NCBI GenBank assembly: GCA_025356505.1
Contig: JANXSV010000273.1
Span: 1 to 5,189 of the forward strand
Direction: 5' to 3'
Origin: Methylovirgula sp.
GTDB lineage: Bacteria > Pseudomonadota > Alphaproteobacteria > Rhizobiales > Beijerinckiaceae
Length of the DNA: 5,189 bases
Made by a program: the position numbers and the translations under genes. The notes below the pieces were generated by a model that saw only the letters and a list, made by a program, of their open reading frames with translations, was not told the DNA's origin and ran no database searches. Shown here piece by piece: positions 1 to 5,189 of this stretch (positions within the stretch are counted from its first letter, which is position 1; the number at the start of each line of letters is the position of its first letter).

Positions 1-100
1 TCAACCATTTTAATGCCATCCTTTCAGATGAGCGCCTCTCGTTGGGGAGAGGTGTCCCGCTGCTGCGTTTACAGATTTGCAAGTGGCGGGTCAAACGGTT
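1..100 (-). promoter_or_regulatory. Gene-free left edge; possible promoter and leader of a minus-strand gene beyond the window
   Basis: No coding region is supported here. On the minus strand a candidate sigma70-type promoter is TTGACC (94-89), a 17-nt spacer, then TAAACG (71-66); the -35 is good and the -10 is weak. The predicted leader contains a hairpin, CCTCTC/GAGAGG (35-40 with 47-52, 6-nt loop). It is followed by a purine-rich Shine-Dalgarno-like AAAGGA (24-19) and an ATG at 8-6, of which only two codons lie inside the window. A gene reading leftwards off the edge is therefore possible, but its product cannot be seen. The promoter spacer contains the 9-mer TTGCAAATC, which is also found in two other intergenic regions of this window. 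Confidence 0.25.
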
Positions 101-101
101 T

Positions 102-148
102 CGTAAAAATAAAACTGCGCCAGGGCGTCGGGGTCGACAGCTTGGCGC
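102..148 (-). terminator. Rho-independent terminator of the outer-membrane protein gene
   Basis: Read on the minus strand, GCGCCA (148-143) pairs with TGGCGC (122-117). Inside it, GTCG (138-135) pairs with CGAC (130-127) around a 4-nt loop, leaving a symmetric 4x4 internal loop between the two stems. The stem is followed at once by a T-rich tract, AGTTTTATTTTTA. It starts 27 nt after the stop codon of the upstream barrel-protein gene, where an intrinsic terminator is expected. Confidence 0.6.
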
Positions 149-175
149 GGTTTGGTCAAATCTAGGCGTTAAGCG

Positions 176-1015
176 CTAGTCGATCATGTAGCGCATCCCG
201 ACATGGACCGCCTTTGTTGTGAAGGCTTTGGAACGGGTAACGCCCGTGACACTGTCCAGATAGGATATATGGCCCATATTCAGATATTTCAGGCCAATAT
301 CGAGCTTAGTATGGGCGCTGACGTCGATAGCGACGCCTCCCATAACCGACCAAGCGAAGTTTGTGATGCCCTTGCGCGCATCGGTGCGATCCCAATTATG
401 CATTACGCCAAGCGTATCCGTGTAGACATATTGCTTGGGAATTCCGGTTCCGGTTGGGCCGTTGTCGTAATAATTGATCGAGCCAGCCACGGTCTGATGG
501 CTCAGGCCGACACCCACGCCAATGTAAGGCGTGAGGCCGGACCATGTGCCAAGGTCCGCATAGCCGTTCACCAACCAGTTGAACACCTTCCGGTCTTGAG
601 TTTGCATGCCCGAACAGGTCGTGGACGTCGCCGGGGGCGCCATGTTCAACGGGCAGTTCAGGCCTGAGACCGAGCCCTTGGCCTGTCCGCCCCAATGATA
701 ATCGAGTGTGGTGTCGAGGCGCATCCAGTCATTGACCTTGTAACCAAAGCCGATGCCCGAGCTGAATGTATGCTTGGACGATACGTTCAGGTTTGAGTTA
801 AAATCAGGCGTGCTCAGCGTTCCGCCGCCCACATCACCGCGCAAATACCAGCCAGAGCCCCACTCGACAGGCTGCTCATCAGCTTGAACCGCAGGAGCGG
901 CACCAAGACTCGGCATGGCCAAGTCCGCAGCGCCGGCGCTGGTGGTCAAAGCTGCCAAACCCGTTAATGAAACTGAAACTGCCGCGGCAAGCCGGAGTGT
1001 TTGGAAGCTACGCAT
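176..1015 (-). CDS. Outer-membrane beta-barrel protein, Omp25/RopB-like porin family
   Basis: Predicted small outer-membrane barrel protein of 279 residues. It has an Arg-containing N-terminus, a hydrophobic core at about residues 9-25, and an Ala-Gly-Ala cleavage site at about 27-30, which is a typical Sec signal peptide. The mature protein begins with a short Ala/Pro-rich stretch, then GSGWYLRGDVGGG (53-65). This is the first-strand signature often seen in Hyphomicrobiales surface barrels. Alternating-residue strands follow, including FSSGIGFGYKV (84-94), LTPYIGVGVGLSH (161-173), AWSVMGGVAIDV (221-232) and a last strand KAVHVGMRYMID (268-279). The final residue is Asp rather than the usual terminal Phe; the nearest aromatic is Tyr276. 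The only cysteines, C121 and C134, sit in a probable surface loop and could form a disulfide. The ATG at 1015 has AAGGAA (1027-1022) six bases upstream. The family role is envelope integrity or surface antigen; pore activity is not shown. Family assignment is fairly sure, exact orthology is not. Confidence 0.85.
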   Translation of the reverse strand: MRSFQTLRLAAAVSVSLTGLAALTTSAGAADLAMPSLGAAPAVQADEQPVEWGSGWYLRGDVGGGTLSTPDFNSNLNVSSKHTFSSGIGFGYKVNDWMRLDTTLDYHWGGQAKGSVSGLNCPLNMAPPATSTTCSGMQTQDRKVFNWLVNGYADLGTWSGLTPYIGVGVGLSHQTVAGSINYYDNGPTGTGIPKQYVYTDTLGVMHNWDRTDARKGITNFAWSVMGGVAIDVSAHTKLDIGLKYLNMGHISYLDSVTGVTRSKAFTTKAVHVGMRYMID

Positions 1016-1055
1016 CTGAAATTCCTTATGTGCCTTGCCTCAAAGGCGCGCGGCC

Positions 1056-1081
1056 AAGAGGTGATTGCAAGAGGTGATTGC
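1056..1081. repeat. 13-bp perfect tandem duplication in the leader of the barrel-protein gene
   Basis: AAGAGGTGATTGC occurs twice head to tail (1056-1068 and 1069-1081) with no mismatch. It lies 41-66 bp upstream of the barrel-protein start codon, inside the probable 5' untranslated region. It could be a recent slippage or duplication event, or a doubled binding site; the sequence alone does not say which. Confidence 0.8.
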
Positions 1082-1101
1082 AGGCAGAATTTCAGAAAAT
1101 T

Positions 1102-1118
1102 GTTAAGGCGCGCTTAAC
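1102..1118. promoter_or_regulatory. Inverted repeat GTTAAG-N5-CTTAAC upstream of the barrel-protein gene
   Basis: Perfect 6-bp arms (1102-1107 and 1113-1118) are separated by GCGCG. The repeat lies 87-103 bp before the start codon and 20-36 bp downstream of the candidate -10 box, so it would be just inside the transcript or overlap the initially transcribed region. It could be an operator for a dimeric regulator or a leader hairpin. No specific regulator is recognised. Confidence 0.4.
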
Positions 1119-1137
1119 CATAAAACATTTGTTGAAA

Positions 1138-1143
1138 ATTATA
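1138..1143 (-). promoter_or_regulatory. Candidate -10 box for the barrel-protein gene
   Basis: On the minus strand the sequence is a perfect TATAAT within an AT-rich stretch. It would give a transcript start near 1131 and a leader of about 115 nt. No convincing -35 hexamer is seen 16-18 bp upstream, so the promoter may depend on an activator or the match may be chance in AT-rich DNA. Confidence 0.3.
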
Positions 1144-1165
1144 TATTACCAGAGGGTTAAAGTTT

Positions 1166-1196
1166 GAAAGCCGCACCCTGTCCGGTGCAGCTTTTC
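1166..1196 (-). terminator. Intrinsic terminator downstream of glmM, possibly bidirectional
   Basis: GCCGCACC (1170-1177) pairs with GGTGCAGC (1184-1191) with one C/A mismatch around a 6-nt loop. The stem is flanked by an A run on the left and a T run on the right, so both strands show a stem followed by T residues (TTTC on the minus strand, TTTTC on the plus strand). It begins 20 nt after the glmM stop codon. Since both flanking genes run on the minus strand, its main use would be to end the glmM transcript and separate it from the barrel-protein gene. Confidence 0.55.
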
Positions 1197-1216
1197 GTGC
1201 CGGAGTGGTTAACCGA

Positions 1217-2557
1217 TTATGCCACTTTCGCAATGGCAAGGCAGATGCTGTCGACGATTTCGTTGAGCTCGCCGTGATCGTCGCCTTCACCCATCACCCG
1301 CACCAGCGCCTCTGTTCCAGATGGCCGCACCAGCAGCCTGCCGCTGCCGCCAAGCCGCGCTTCACCCGCCTTGATCGCTGCTATCACCTTTTCATTTTTC
1401 AGCGATGTGCCGGTCTGCCCGCGCACATTTTTCAGAATTTGCGGCAGCGGTTCAAACAAGTGGCAGACTTCGCTCACGGCTTTGCCTTTATTTTGCACGA
1501 CCGACAAAACCTGCAAGGCGGCTATGAGGCCATCGCCGGTTGTCGAATAATCAGACAGGATAATATGGCCCGATTGTTCGCCGCCGACGTTATAGCCATG
1601 CTCGCGCATATGCTCCAGCACGTAGCGGTCTCCCACCGCCGTGCGCGCCAACGTCAGGCCCCGGCCATGGAGATAGCGCTCAAGTCCAAGGTTCGACATG
1701 ACGGTCGCAACAATTCCGGGCTTTGACAACTGCCCCTCGTCCTGCCAGCTGGAGGCGACAACGGCCATCAACTGATCTCCGTTTACGCTCTGGCCTTTTT
1801 CGTCGATGATCAATACCCGGTCCGCGTCGCCATCGAGCGCGATGCCAATATCGGCGCGCATTTCGCGCACTTTCAGGGACAGTGCATCGGGTGATGTTGA
1901 ACCGACATCTTTGTTGATATTAAAACCGTCCGGCTTCACGCCAATGGCAAAGACCTCTGCGCCAAGTTCCCAAAGCGCATCCTGCGCCACCTTGTAGGCT
2001 GCGCCATTCGCGGCATCGACGACGATCCGCAGGCCCTCAAGCGAAATGGCTCGCGGCAAGGTGCGCTTGGCAAACTCGATATAGCGATCCTGCGCTGAGT
2101 CGATACGCTTGGCCCGCCCCAGATCCGGCGACGCGGACAGCTTTTTCGACATATCGGAATCGATTAGCGCCTCAATTTCGTTCTCTATTTCGTCGGTAAG
2201 TTTAAACCCATCCGGCCCGAACAGCTTGATGCCATTATCCTCGTAGGCATTGTGGCTCGCTGAGATCATCACGCCCAAATCGGCGCGCATTGACCGAGCC
2301 AGCATCGCCACTGCAGGGGTAGGCACGGGCCCCAGCAACATCACGTCCATTCCCACGGACGTGAAGCCTGCCACCATTGCATATTCAATCATATAGCCGG
2401 AGAGGCGGGTATCTTTGCCGATGACGACGCGGTGACGGTGATCGCCTCTGCGAAACGCCAATCCGGCGGCTTGCCCGATCTTGAGCGCCAACTCTGGCGT
2501 GATAACTTTGTTAGCTTTGCCGCGTACCCCGTCAGTGCCAAAATATTTACCGGCCAT
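1217..2557 (-). CDS. glmM: Phosphoglucosamine mutase GlmM
   Basis: Cytosolic enzyme that converts glucosamine-6-phosphate to glucosamine-1-phosphate, between GlmS and GlmU on the way to UDP-GlcNAc for peptidoglycan and lipopolysaccharide. The 446-residue length is normal for the family, and all four alpha-D-phosphohexomutase domains are represented. The N-terminal [10 protein letters not shown] (4-13) is the classic start. The phosphoserine loop is ISASHN (98-103), with catalytic Ser101 and the following NAYEDNGIK. The Mg2+-binding DGDADR spans 242-247, with Asp242, Asp244 and Asp246. The sugar-binding GGEQSGH spans 325-331, and the phosphate-binding RPSGTE spans 411-416. The GEQSG form together with the FGTDGVRG start separates it from phosphomannomutase/phosphoglucomutase. 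The start is ATG at 2557 with a weak GGGGA (2572-2568) nine bases upstream. In many Hyphomicrobiales glmM follows ftsH; here a divergent LysR gene is upstream instead, so glmM must have its own promoter within 2558-2682. Confidence 0.97.
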   Translation of the reverse strand: MAGKYFGTDGVRGKANKVITPELALKIGQAAGLAFRRGDHRHRVVIGKDTRLSGYMIEYAMVAGFTSVGMDVMLLGPVPTPAVAMLARSMRADLGVMISASHNAYEDNGIKLFGPDGFKLTDEIENEIEALIDSDMSKKLSASPDLGRAKRIDSAQDRYIEFAKRTLPRAISLEGLRIVVDAANGAAYKVAQDALWELGAEVFAIGVKPDGFNINKDVGSTSPDALSLKVREMRADIGIALDGDADRVLIIDEKGQSVNGDQLMAVVASSWQDEGQLSKPGIVATVMSNLGLERYLHGRGLTLARTAVGDRYVLEHMREHGYNVGGEQSGHIILSDYSTTGDGLIAALQVLSVVQNKGKAVSEVCHLFEPLPQILKNVRGQTGTSLKNEKVIAAIKAGEARLGGSGRLLVRPSGTEALVRVMGEGDDHGELNEIVDSICLAIAKVA

Positions 2558-2682
2558 GCTTTTCTATCCCCAAACAATTTCATCAAACAAAAAGTCACAC
2601 GATTAAAGGTTGAACGCTTGCAAATCAGGCGCATACGGCGACATTACCGTCACATTAGCTGAAATTGGCTTGCGAGGCAAAA
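2558..2682. promoter_or_regulatory. Divergent glmM / lysR promoter region
   Basis: This 125-bp stretch between two divergent start codons must carry at least the glmM promoter and probably that of the LysR gene. For the plus strand, a weak candidate is TTGAAC (2610-2615), a 17-nt spacer and ATACGG (2633-2638). The 9-mer TTGCAAATC (2618-2626) lies in its spacer. No good minus-strand promoter could be picked by eye. No ATAG-N7-CTAT site like the one upstream of fdsG is present, so autoregulation through that motif is not evident here. Confidence 0.4.
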
Positions 2683-3594
2683 ATGGTGTTCAAACAGTTT
2701 GTCTATCTGGTCGCCCTTGCCAGAGAGCAGCATTTCGGCCGTGCCGCCGCCGCATGCAATGTCTCTCAACCGACCTTGTCTGCCGCCATCCGCCAGATGG
2801 AAGCGGAACTGCACATTCCCATTGTCGAACGCGGACACCGGTTCAATGGCCTTACAGCCGAAGGGCACGTTGTGCTTGAGCACGCAAAACGTGTTTTGGC
2901 GGAGCGTGATATGATGCAGCAAAGCCTCGATGAGATGGGGCAGGGGCTTTCCGGTCGCTTGCGTATCGGCGCCATTCCCACTGCACTTCCGGTTATTTCT
3001 ATGGTGAGTTCGCCGTTTTATGAACGCTTTCCCAAAGTCTCCATCACGGTTTTGTCGCTGAACAGCCAGGAAATACAGCATGGCATCTCCAACTTCGAAA
3101 TTGATGCGGGCATTACCTATCTGGACAACGAGCCGCTGTCGCATGTGCGCGCCAAGCCGCTTTATGTTGAGGATTATTTTTTCCTGACCAAGGCGACTAA
3201 TCCGGCTGCGGCTGCCAATGCCATAAGTTGGAGTGATGCGGCAGACCTGCCCCTATGCCTTTTGACCCCGGATATGCAAAACCGCCGCATCGTTGACGGA
3301 GTTTTCCGCTCCATCGGCAAAACACCCAAGCCCGCAATGGAAACAAATTCGATTTTCAACCTGTGTTCTCACGCCAGCGCCGGAAACTGGTCGGCGATCG
3401 TTCCGGGCCAATTGCTCAAATTTTTCGGTCTCCCGCATGGCACAAAAGCCCTCCCGCTGATCGACCCGCAGGTGCACAGGACGGTTGGTTTGATCGTCGC
3501 AGACCGCGAGCCGCTCTCCCCCCTTGCGCGCAGCCTGTTTGTGATGACCCGGTCGATCGACCTTGCAAAAATAAACGCACCGCAAGGGTTCTAA
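2683..3594 (+). CDS. LysR-type transcriptional regulator, OxyR-like DNA-binding domain, probable regulator of the fds operon
   Basis: Predicted cytosolic DNA-binding regulator of 303 residues, normal for LysR proteins. The N-terminal winged helix-turn-helix is at about 3-62: YLVALAREQHFGRAA leads into the recognition segment VSQPTLSAAIRQME (27-40) and then ELHIPIVER. A linker helix follows at about 63-88, and the effector-binding domain begins at GRLRIGAIPT (91-100) and runs to the C-terminus. The head closely resembles that of OxyR. However, an ungapped comparison with remembered E. coli OxyR places Gln199 and Phe208 where OxyR has its redox cysteines, so peroxide sensing by that mechanism is unlikely. 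ATG 2683 is preferred over the in-frame TTG at 2665, because GAGG (2674-2677) sits five bases before the ATG and the family usually starts a few residues before this helix. It lies directly upstream of fdsG, co-oriented, as LysR regulators of soluble formate dehydrogenase operons do. The inducer is inferred, not seen. Confidence 0.9.
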   Translation: MVFKQFVYLVALAREQHFGRAAAACNVSQPTLSAAIRQMEAELHIPIVERGHRFNGLTAEGHVVLEHAKRVLAERDMMQQSLDEMGQGLSGRLRIGAIPTALPVISMVSSPFYERFPKVSITVLSLNSQEIQHGISNFEIDAGITYLDNEPLSHVRAKPLYVEDYFFLTKATNPAAAANAISWSDAADLPLCLLTPDMQNRRIVDGVFRSIGKTPKPAMETNSIFNLCSHASAGNWSAIVPGQLLKFFGLPHGTKALPLIDPQVHRTVGLIVADREPLSPLARSLFVMTRSIDLAKINAPQGF

Positions 3595-3608
3595 TCAGAA
3601 GCTTTGAA

Positions 3609-3652
3609 CAAGACAATTGATAGGATTTTCCTATCAATTGTTTGAGCTTTTT
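3609..3652 (+). promoter_or_regulatory. Perfect 13-bp inverted repeat with ATAG-N7-CTAT core: candidate LysR operator, or lysR terminator
   Basis: ACAATTGATAGGA (3613-3625) and its exact reverse complement (3629-3641) flank a TTT spacer. If G3612 is bulged, the stem extends three more pairs, CAA (3609-3611) with TTG (3642-3644). The core GATAGG-N5-CCTATC gives ATAG-N7-CTAT (3620-3634), which is a T-N11-A LysR box with the outer bases of the known OxyR consensus. It lies 87-115 bp before the fdsG start codon and 19 bp after the lysR stop. A T5 run (3648-3652) follows, so a terminator is the alternative reading. Only four of the 13 pairs are G-C, which is weak for a terminator, while the exact symmetry fits protein binding. 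Both uses are possible. Confidence 0.6.
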
Positions 3653-3664
3653 GATTTGCAAATC
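3653..3664. repeat. Perfect 12-bp palindrome GATTTGCAAATC
   Basis: A self-complementary dodecamer with no spacer lies 12 bp right of the large inverted repeat and 63 bp upstream of the fdsG start. It could be a second, activation-type contact site for the LysR protein or a site for another regulator. Its half TTGCAAATC also occurs at 2618-2626 and, on the minus strand, at 82-74. No clear -35/-10 pair was found between it and the fdsG ribosome-binding site. Confidence 0.45.
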
Positions 3665-3727
3665 GCGCAAAAACCGGTCAACTGCAGGAACGAATTGCTC
3701 AAATAAAAGAAGCACCTGAGGAGATAT

Positions 3728-4237
3728 ATGACTAAAGTATTAAGCGTCGTCCCAAGCGCGGCCAATAGTTCCTTTGATGAAGCGCAAGCTATCGAGATCA
3801 TCAGCTTTTTGCAGGATCAACCGGGCGCCATGTTGCCTATACTCCACGCCCTGCAGGCCGCTTTCGGTTACATCGATCCGCGCTGCAATCCGCTGATCGC
3901 CAGTGCGCTGAACGTGTCGAAGGCCGAAGTGCATGGCGTGATCACGTTTTACCACGATTTCCGCACCCGTCCGGCGGGCAAGCATATTTTGAAGATCTGC
4001 CGCGCCGAGGCCTGCCAATCCATGGGCGTCGAAACACTGGTATCGGAGTTTGAACGCGCGCATTCGTTGAAGATGGGTGACACCACGCCGGATGGCCAAC
4101 TCACCATCGAAAATGTTTACTGCCTCGGGAATTGCGCCCTTGGACCAGCGGCGCTGCTAGATGGCGAGCTCATCGCGCGTCTCGATGCTCAACGGCTGGA
4201 TATGATCGTATCGGCCACGAAGGGCGTGTTGCAATGA
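3728..4237 (+). CDS. fdsG: NAD-dependent formate dehydrogenase gamma subunit FdsG (NuoE-like [2Fe-2S] protein)
   Basis: Small electron-transfer subunit of the soluble, molybdenum-containing, NAD-reducing formate dehydrogenase, and a homologue of NuoE of complex I. It is 169 residues. A helical N-terminal part (about 16-80) carries the family features QPGAMLPILHALQAAFGYI (31-49) and EVHGVITFYHDF (67-78). The thioredoxin-like [2Fe-2S] domain follows. Its four ligands are Cys91 and Cys96 (C-x4-C, within ICRAEACQ) and Cys132 and Cys136 (C-x3-C, YCLGNCALGPA), so the cluster site is complete. The start ATG is preceded by a strong GAGGAG (3718-3723) four bases away. The stop overlaps the fdsB start as ATGA, which indicates translational coupling in an operon. 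NuoE of complex I or HoxE/HoxF-type hydrogenase subunits are the alternatives. The upstream LysR gene and the extended FdsB that follows favour formate dehydrogenase. Confidence 0.88.
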   Translation: MTKVLSVVPSAANSSFDEAQAIEIISFLQDQPGAMLPILHALQAAFGYIDPRCNPLIASALNVSKAEVHGVITFYHDFRTRPAGKHILKICRAEACQSMGVETLVSEFERAHSLKMGDTTPDGQLTIENVYCLGNCALGPAALLDGELIARLDAQRLDMIVSATKGVLQ

Positions 4238-5189
4238 TCAAGATTTTTATACCAAAAGACTCTGCTGCTCTCTCTGTCGGGGCAGATAAAGTTGCTGCCG
4301 CCATCGCCGCCGCTGCGGCCGCGCGCAATATTAGCGTCGAAATAGTTCGCAACGGCTCGCGCGGCTTGCTTTGGCTGGAGCCATTGGTGGAAGTTGAAAC
4401 GCCGCAGGGCAGGCTCGCCTACGGTCCGGTTCAGCCTAATGACGTGGGCGCTTTGTTTGATGCCGGCTTCCATACGGGCGGCGCGCATGCGCTGGCGCTG
4501 GGCGATATCGAACAGCACTCCGCCTTCAAAATTCAAAACCGCCTGACCTACGCGCGCGTCGGCTTGGCTGACCCGCTCTCCTTGACAAGTTACCGCGCTA
4601 TGGGTGGCTTTGCGGGATTGAAAAATGCGCTGGCCATGACGCCCGCCGCAGTGGTCGAGGCTATTACGGCGTCAGGCCTGCGCGGCCGCGGCGGCGCAGG
4701 TTTTCCGACCGGCATCAAATGGCGCACTGTCCTGAACGCGCCTGCCGACCAAAAATATATTGTCTGCAACGCTGACGAAGGCGACAGCGGCACATTCTCG
4801 GATCGTATGCTCATGGAGGGCGATCCGCTTTGCCTGATTGAGGGCATGGCGATTGCGGGCGTCGCGGTGGGTGCCACAAAAGGCTTCATATACCTGCGCT
4901 CGGAATATCCCCACGCGATTGCCGCGATGGAAGCAGCCATAATCATCGCCCGCAAAGCTGGTTTTCTCGGCGCAAAAATTTGCGGCAGCGGCCATGAATT
5001 CGATATGGAAGTGCGTGTCGGCGCGGGAGCCTATGTCTGCGGTGAGGAAACATCGCTGCTGGAAAGCTTGGAGGGCAAGCGCGGCGTCGTTCGTGCCAAG
5101 CCGCCATTACCGGCCATCAAGGGCCTGTTTGGCAAACCGACAATCATAAATAACGCAATGTCCTTGGCCTCTGTACCGTGGATCATGCA
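4234..5189 (+). CDS. fdsB: NAD-dependent formate dehydrogenase beta subunit FdsB (NuoF-like), 3'-truncated by the window edge
   Basis: Diaphorase subunit that passes electrons from the molybdenum subunit through Fe-S centres to FMN and NAD+. 318 codons are visible; family members are about 500-520 residues, so the C-terminal [4Fe-4S] domain lies outside. Residues 1 to about 115 form an extra N-terminal domain like the thioredoxin-like half of NuoE but with no cysteine, so it cannot hold a cluster. This extension is typical of FdsB and absent from standard NuoF. The NuoF-like core follows, with the glycine-rich FMN/NADH loop GLRGRGGAGFPTGIKW (148-163), CNADEGDSGTFSDR (178-191), AYVCGEETSLLESLEG (266-281) and GLFGKPTIINN (297-307). 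The GDSGTF variant, in place of the EPGT of complex I NuoF, points to the formate dehydrogenase/hydrogenase diaphorase branch. An Ala-rich helix (residues 21-30) is notable. The start ATG overlaps the fdsG stop by 4 nt, with GAAGGG (4219-4224) nine bases upstream. Confidence 0.9.
   Translation, partial: MIKIFIPKDSAALSVGADKVAAAIAAAAAARNISVEIVRNGSRGLLWLEPLVEVETPQGRLAYGPVQPNDVGALFDAGFHTGGAHALALGDIEQHSAFKIQNRLTYARVGLADPLSLTSYRAMGGFAGLKNALAMTPAAVVEAITASGLRGRGGAGFPTGIKWRTVLNAPADQKYIVCNADEGDSGTFSDRMLMEGDPLCLIEGMAIAGVAVGATKGFIYLRSEYPHAIAAMEAAIIIARKAGFLGAKICGSGHEFDMEVRVGAGAYVCGEETSLLESLEGKRGVVRAKPPLPAIKGLFGKPTIINNAMSLASVPWIM

Noticed and set aside
35..52. Hairpin CCTCTC/GAGAGG as a terminator
   Set aside because: No T run follows on either strand, and the stem-loop at 102-148 is a better terminator for the barrel-protein gene.
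203..667. Open frame of 154 codons on the plus strand opposite the barrel-protein gene
   Set aside because: It is antisense to a gene with a clear signal peptide and strand pattern. The translated sequence shows no family features and the frame has no convincing ribosome-binding site.
1205..1726. Open frame of 173 codons on the plus strand opposite glmM
   Set aside because: It lies antisense within glmM, whose frame is complete with all catalytic motifs. The predicted peptide is rich in His, Arg, Gln and Cys with no recognisable domain, as expected of a shadow frame.
2665..2682. Upstream TTG start for the LysR gene, adding six residues
   Set aside because: ATG at 2683 has GAGG at proper spacing and gives the usual short lead-in to the first helix of LysR proteins. 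The TTG has no good ribosome-binding site.
2650..3144. Open frame of 164 codons on the minus strand opposite the LysR gene
   Set aside because: It is antisense to the conserved DNA-binding and linker region of the LysR protein and shows no domain of its own.
3728..5189. Complex I (nuoE-nuoF) or NAD-reducing hydrogenase (hoxF) identity for the two right-hand genes
   Set aside because: Complex I NuoF lacks the N-terminal extension and carries EPGT rather than DSGT in the NADH loop, and nuo genes are not usually led by a LysR gene. Hydrogenase is not fully excluded until the downstream genes are seen.

Overview
The window looks like an alphaproteobacterial chromosome fragment, most likely from the Hyphomicrobiales (Rhizobiales). 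This rests on a GWYLRGD-type small outer-membrane barrel protein, a moderately GC-rich coding style, and a soluble NAD-linked formate dehydrogenase locus led by a LysR-type regulator. No tRNA, rRNA, CRISPR array, transposase or other mobile element is visible. The genus cannot be named from the sequence alone.

Left part (1-2557, minus strand). Two housekeeping or envelope genes lie one after the other but appear to be separate units. glmM (1217-2557) encodes phosphoglucosamine mutase, which feeds UDP-GlcNAc into peptidoglycan and lipopolysaccharide, and it ends in a hairpin-plus-T terminator. The next gene (176-1015) encodes a secreted Omp25/RopB-like beta-barrel protein. It has its own long leader, with a candidate -10 box, an inverted repeat and a 13-bp tandem duplication, and a convincing intrinsic terminator at 102-148. 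Positions 1-100 may hold the promoter and leader of a further minus-strand gene whose first two codons touch the window edge.

Right part (2558-5189, plus strand). A LysR-type regulator (2683-3594) is divergent from glmM. It is followed by a 133-bp intergenic region, then fdsG (3728-4237) and the 5' part of fdsB (from 4234), which overlap by an ATGA. FdsG carries the [2Fe-2S] site and FdsB the FMN/NADH site of the diaphorase part of a molybdenum-dependent, NAD-reducing formate dehydrogenase. The catalytic subunit (fdsA) and fdsC/fdsD would be expected beyond the right edge.

The most interesting signal is in the lysR-fdsG intergenic region: a perfect 13-bp inverted repeat with a 3-nt spacer, whose core is ATAG-N7-CTAT, the OxyR-type operator pattern. 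The adjacent regulator has an OxyR-like DNA-binding helix but lacks the two redox cysteines of OxyR. This suggests an OxyR-like DNA-reading head coupled to a different sensing function, plausibly formate or a related metabolite. Immediately downstream is a perfect 12-bp palindrome whose 9-mer TTGCAAATC recurs in two other intergenic regions of the window.
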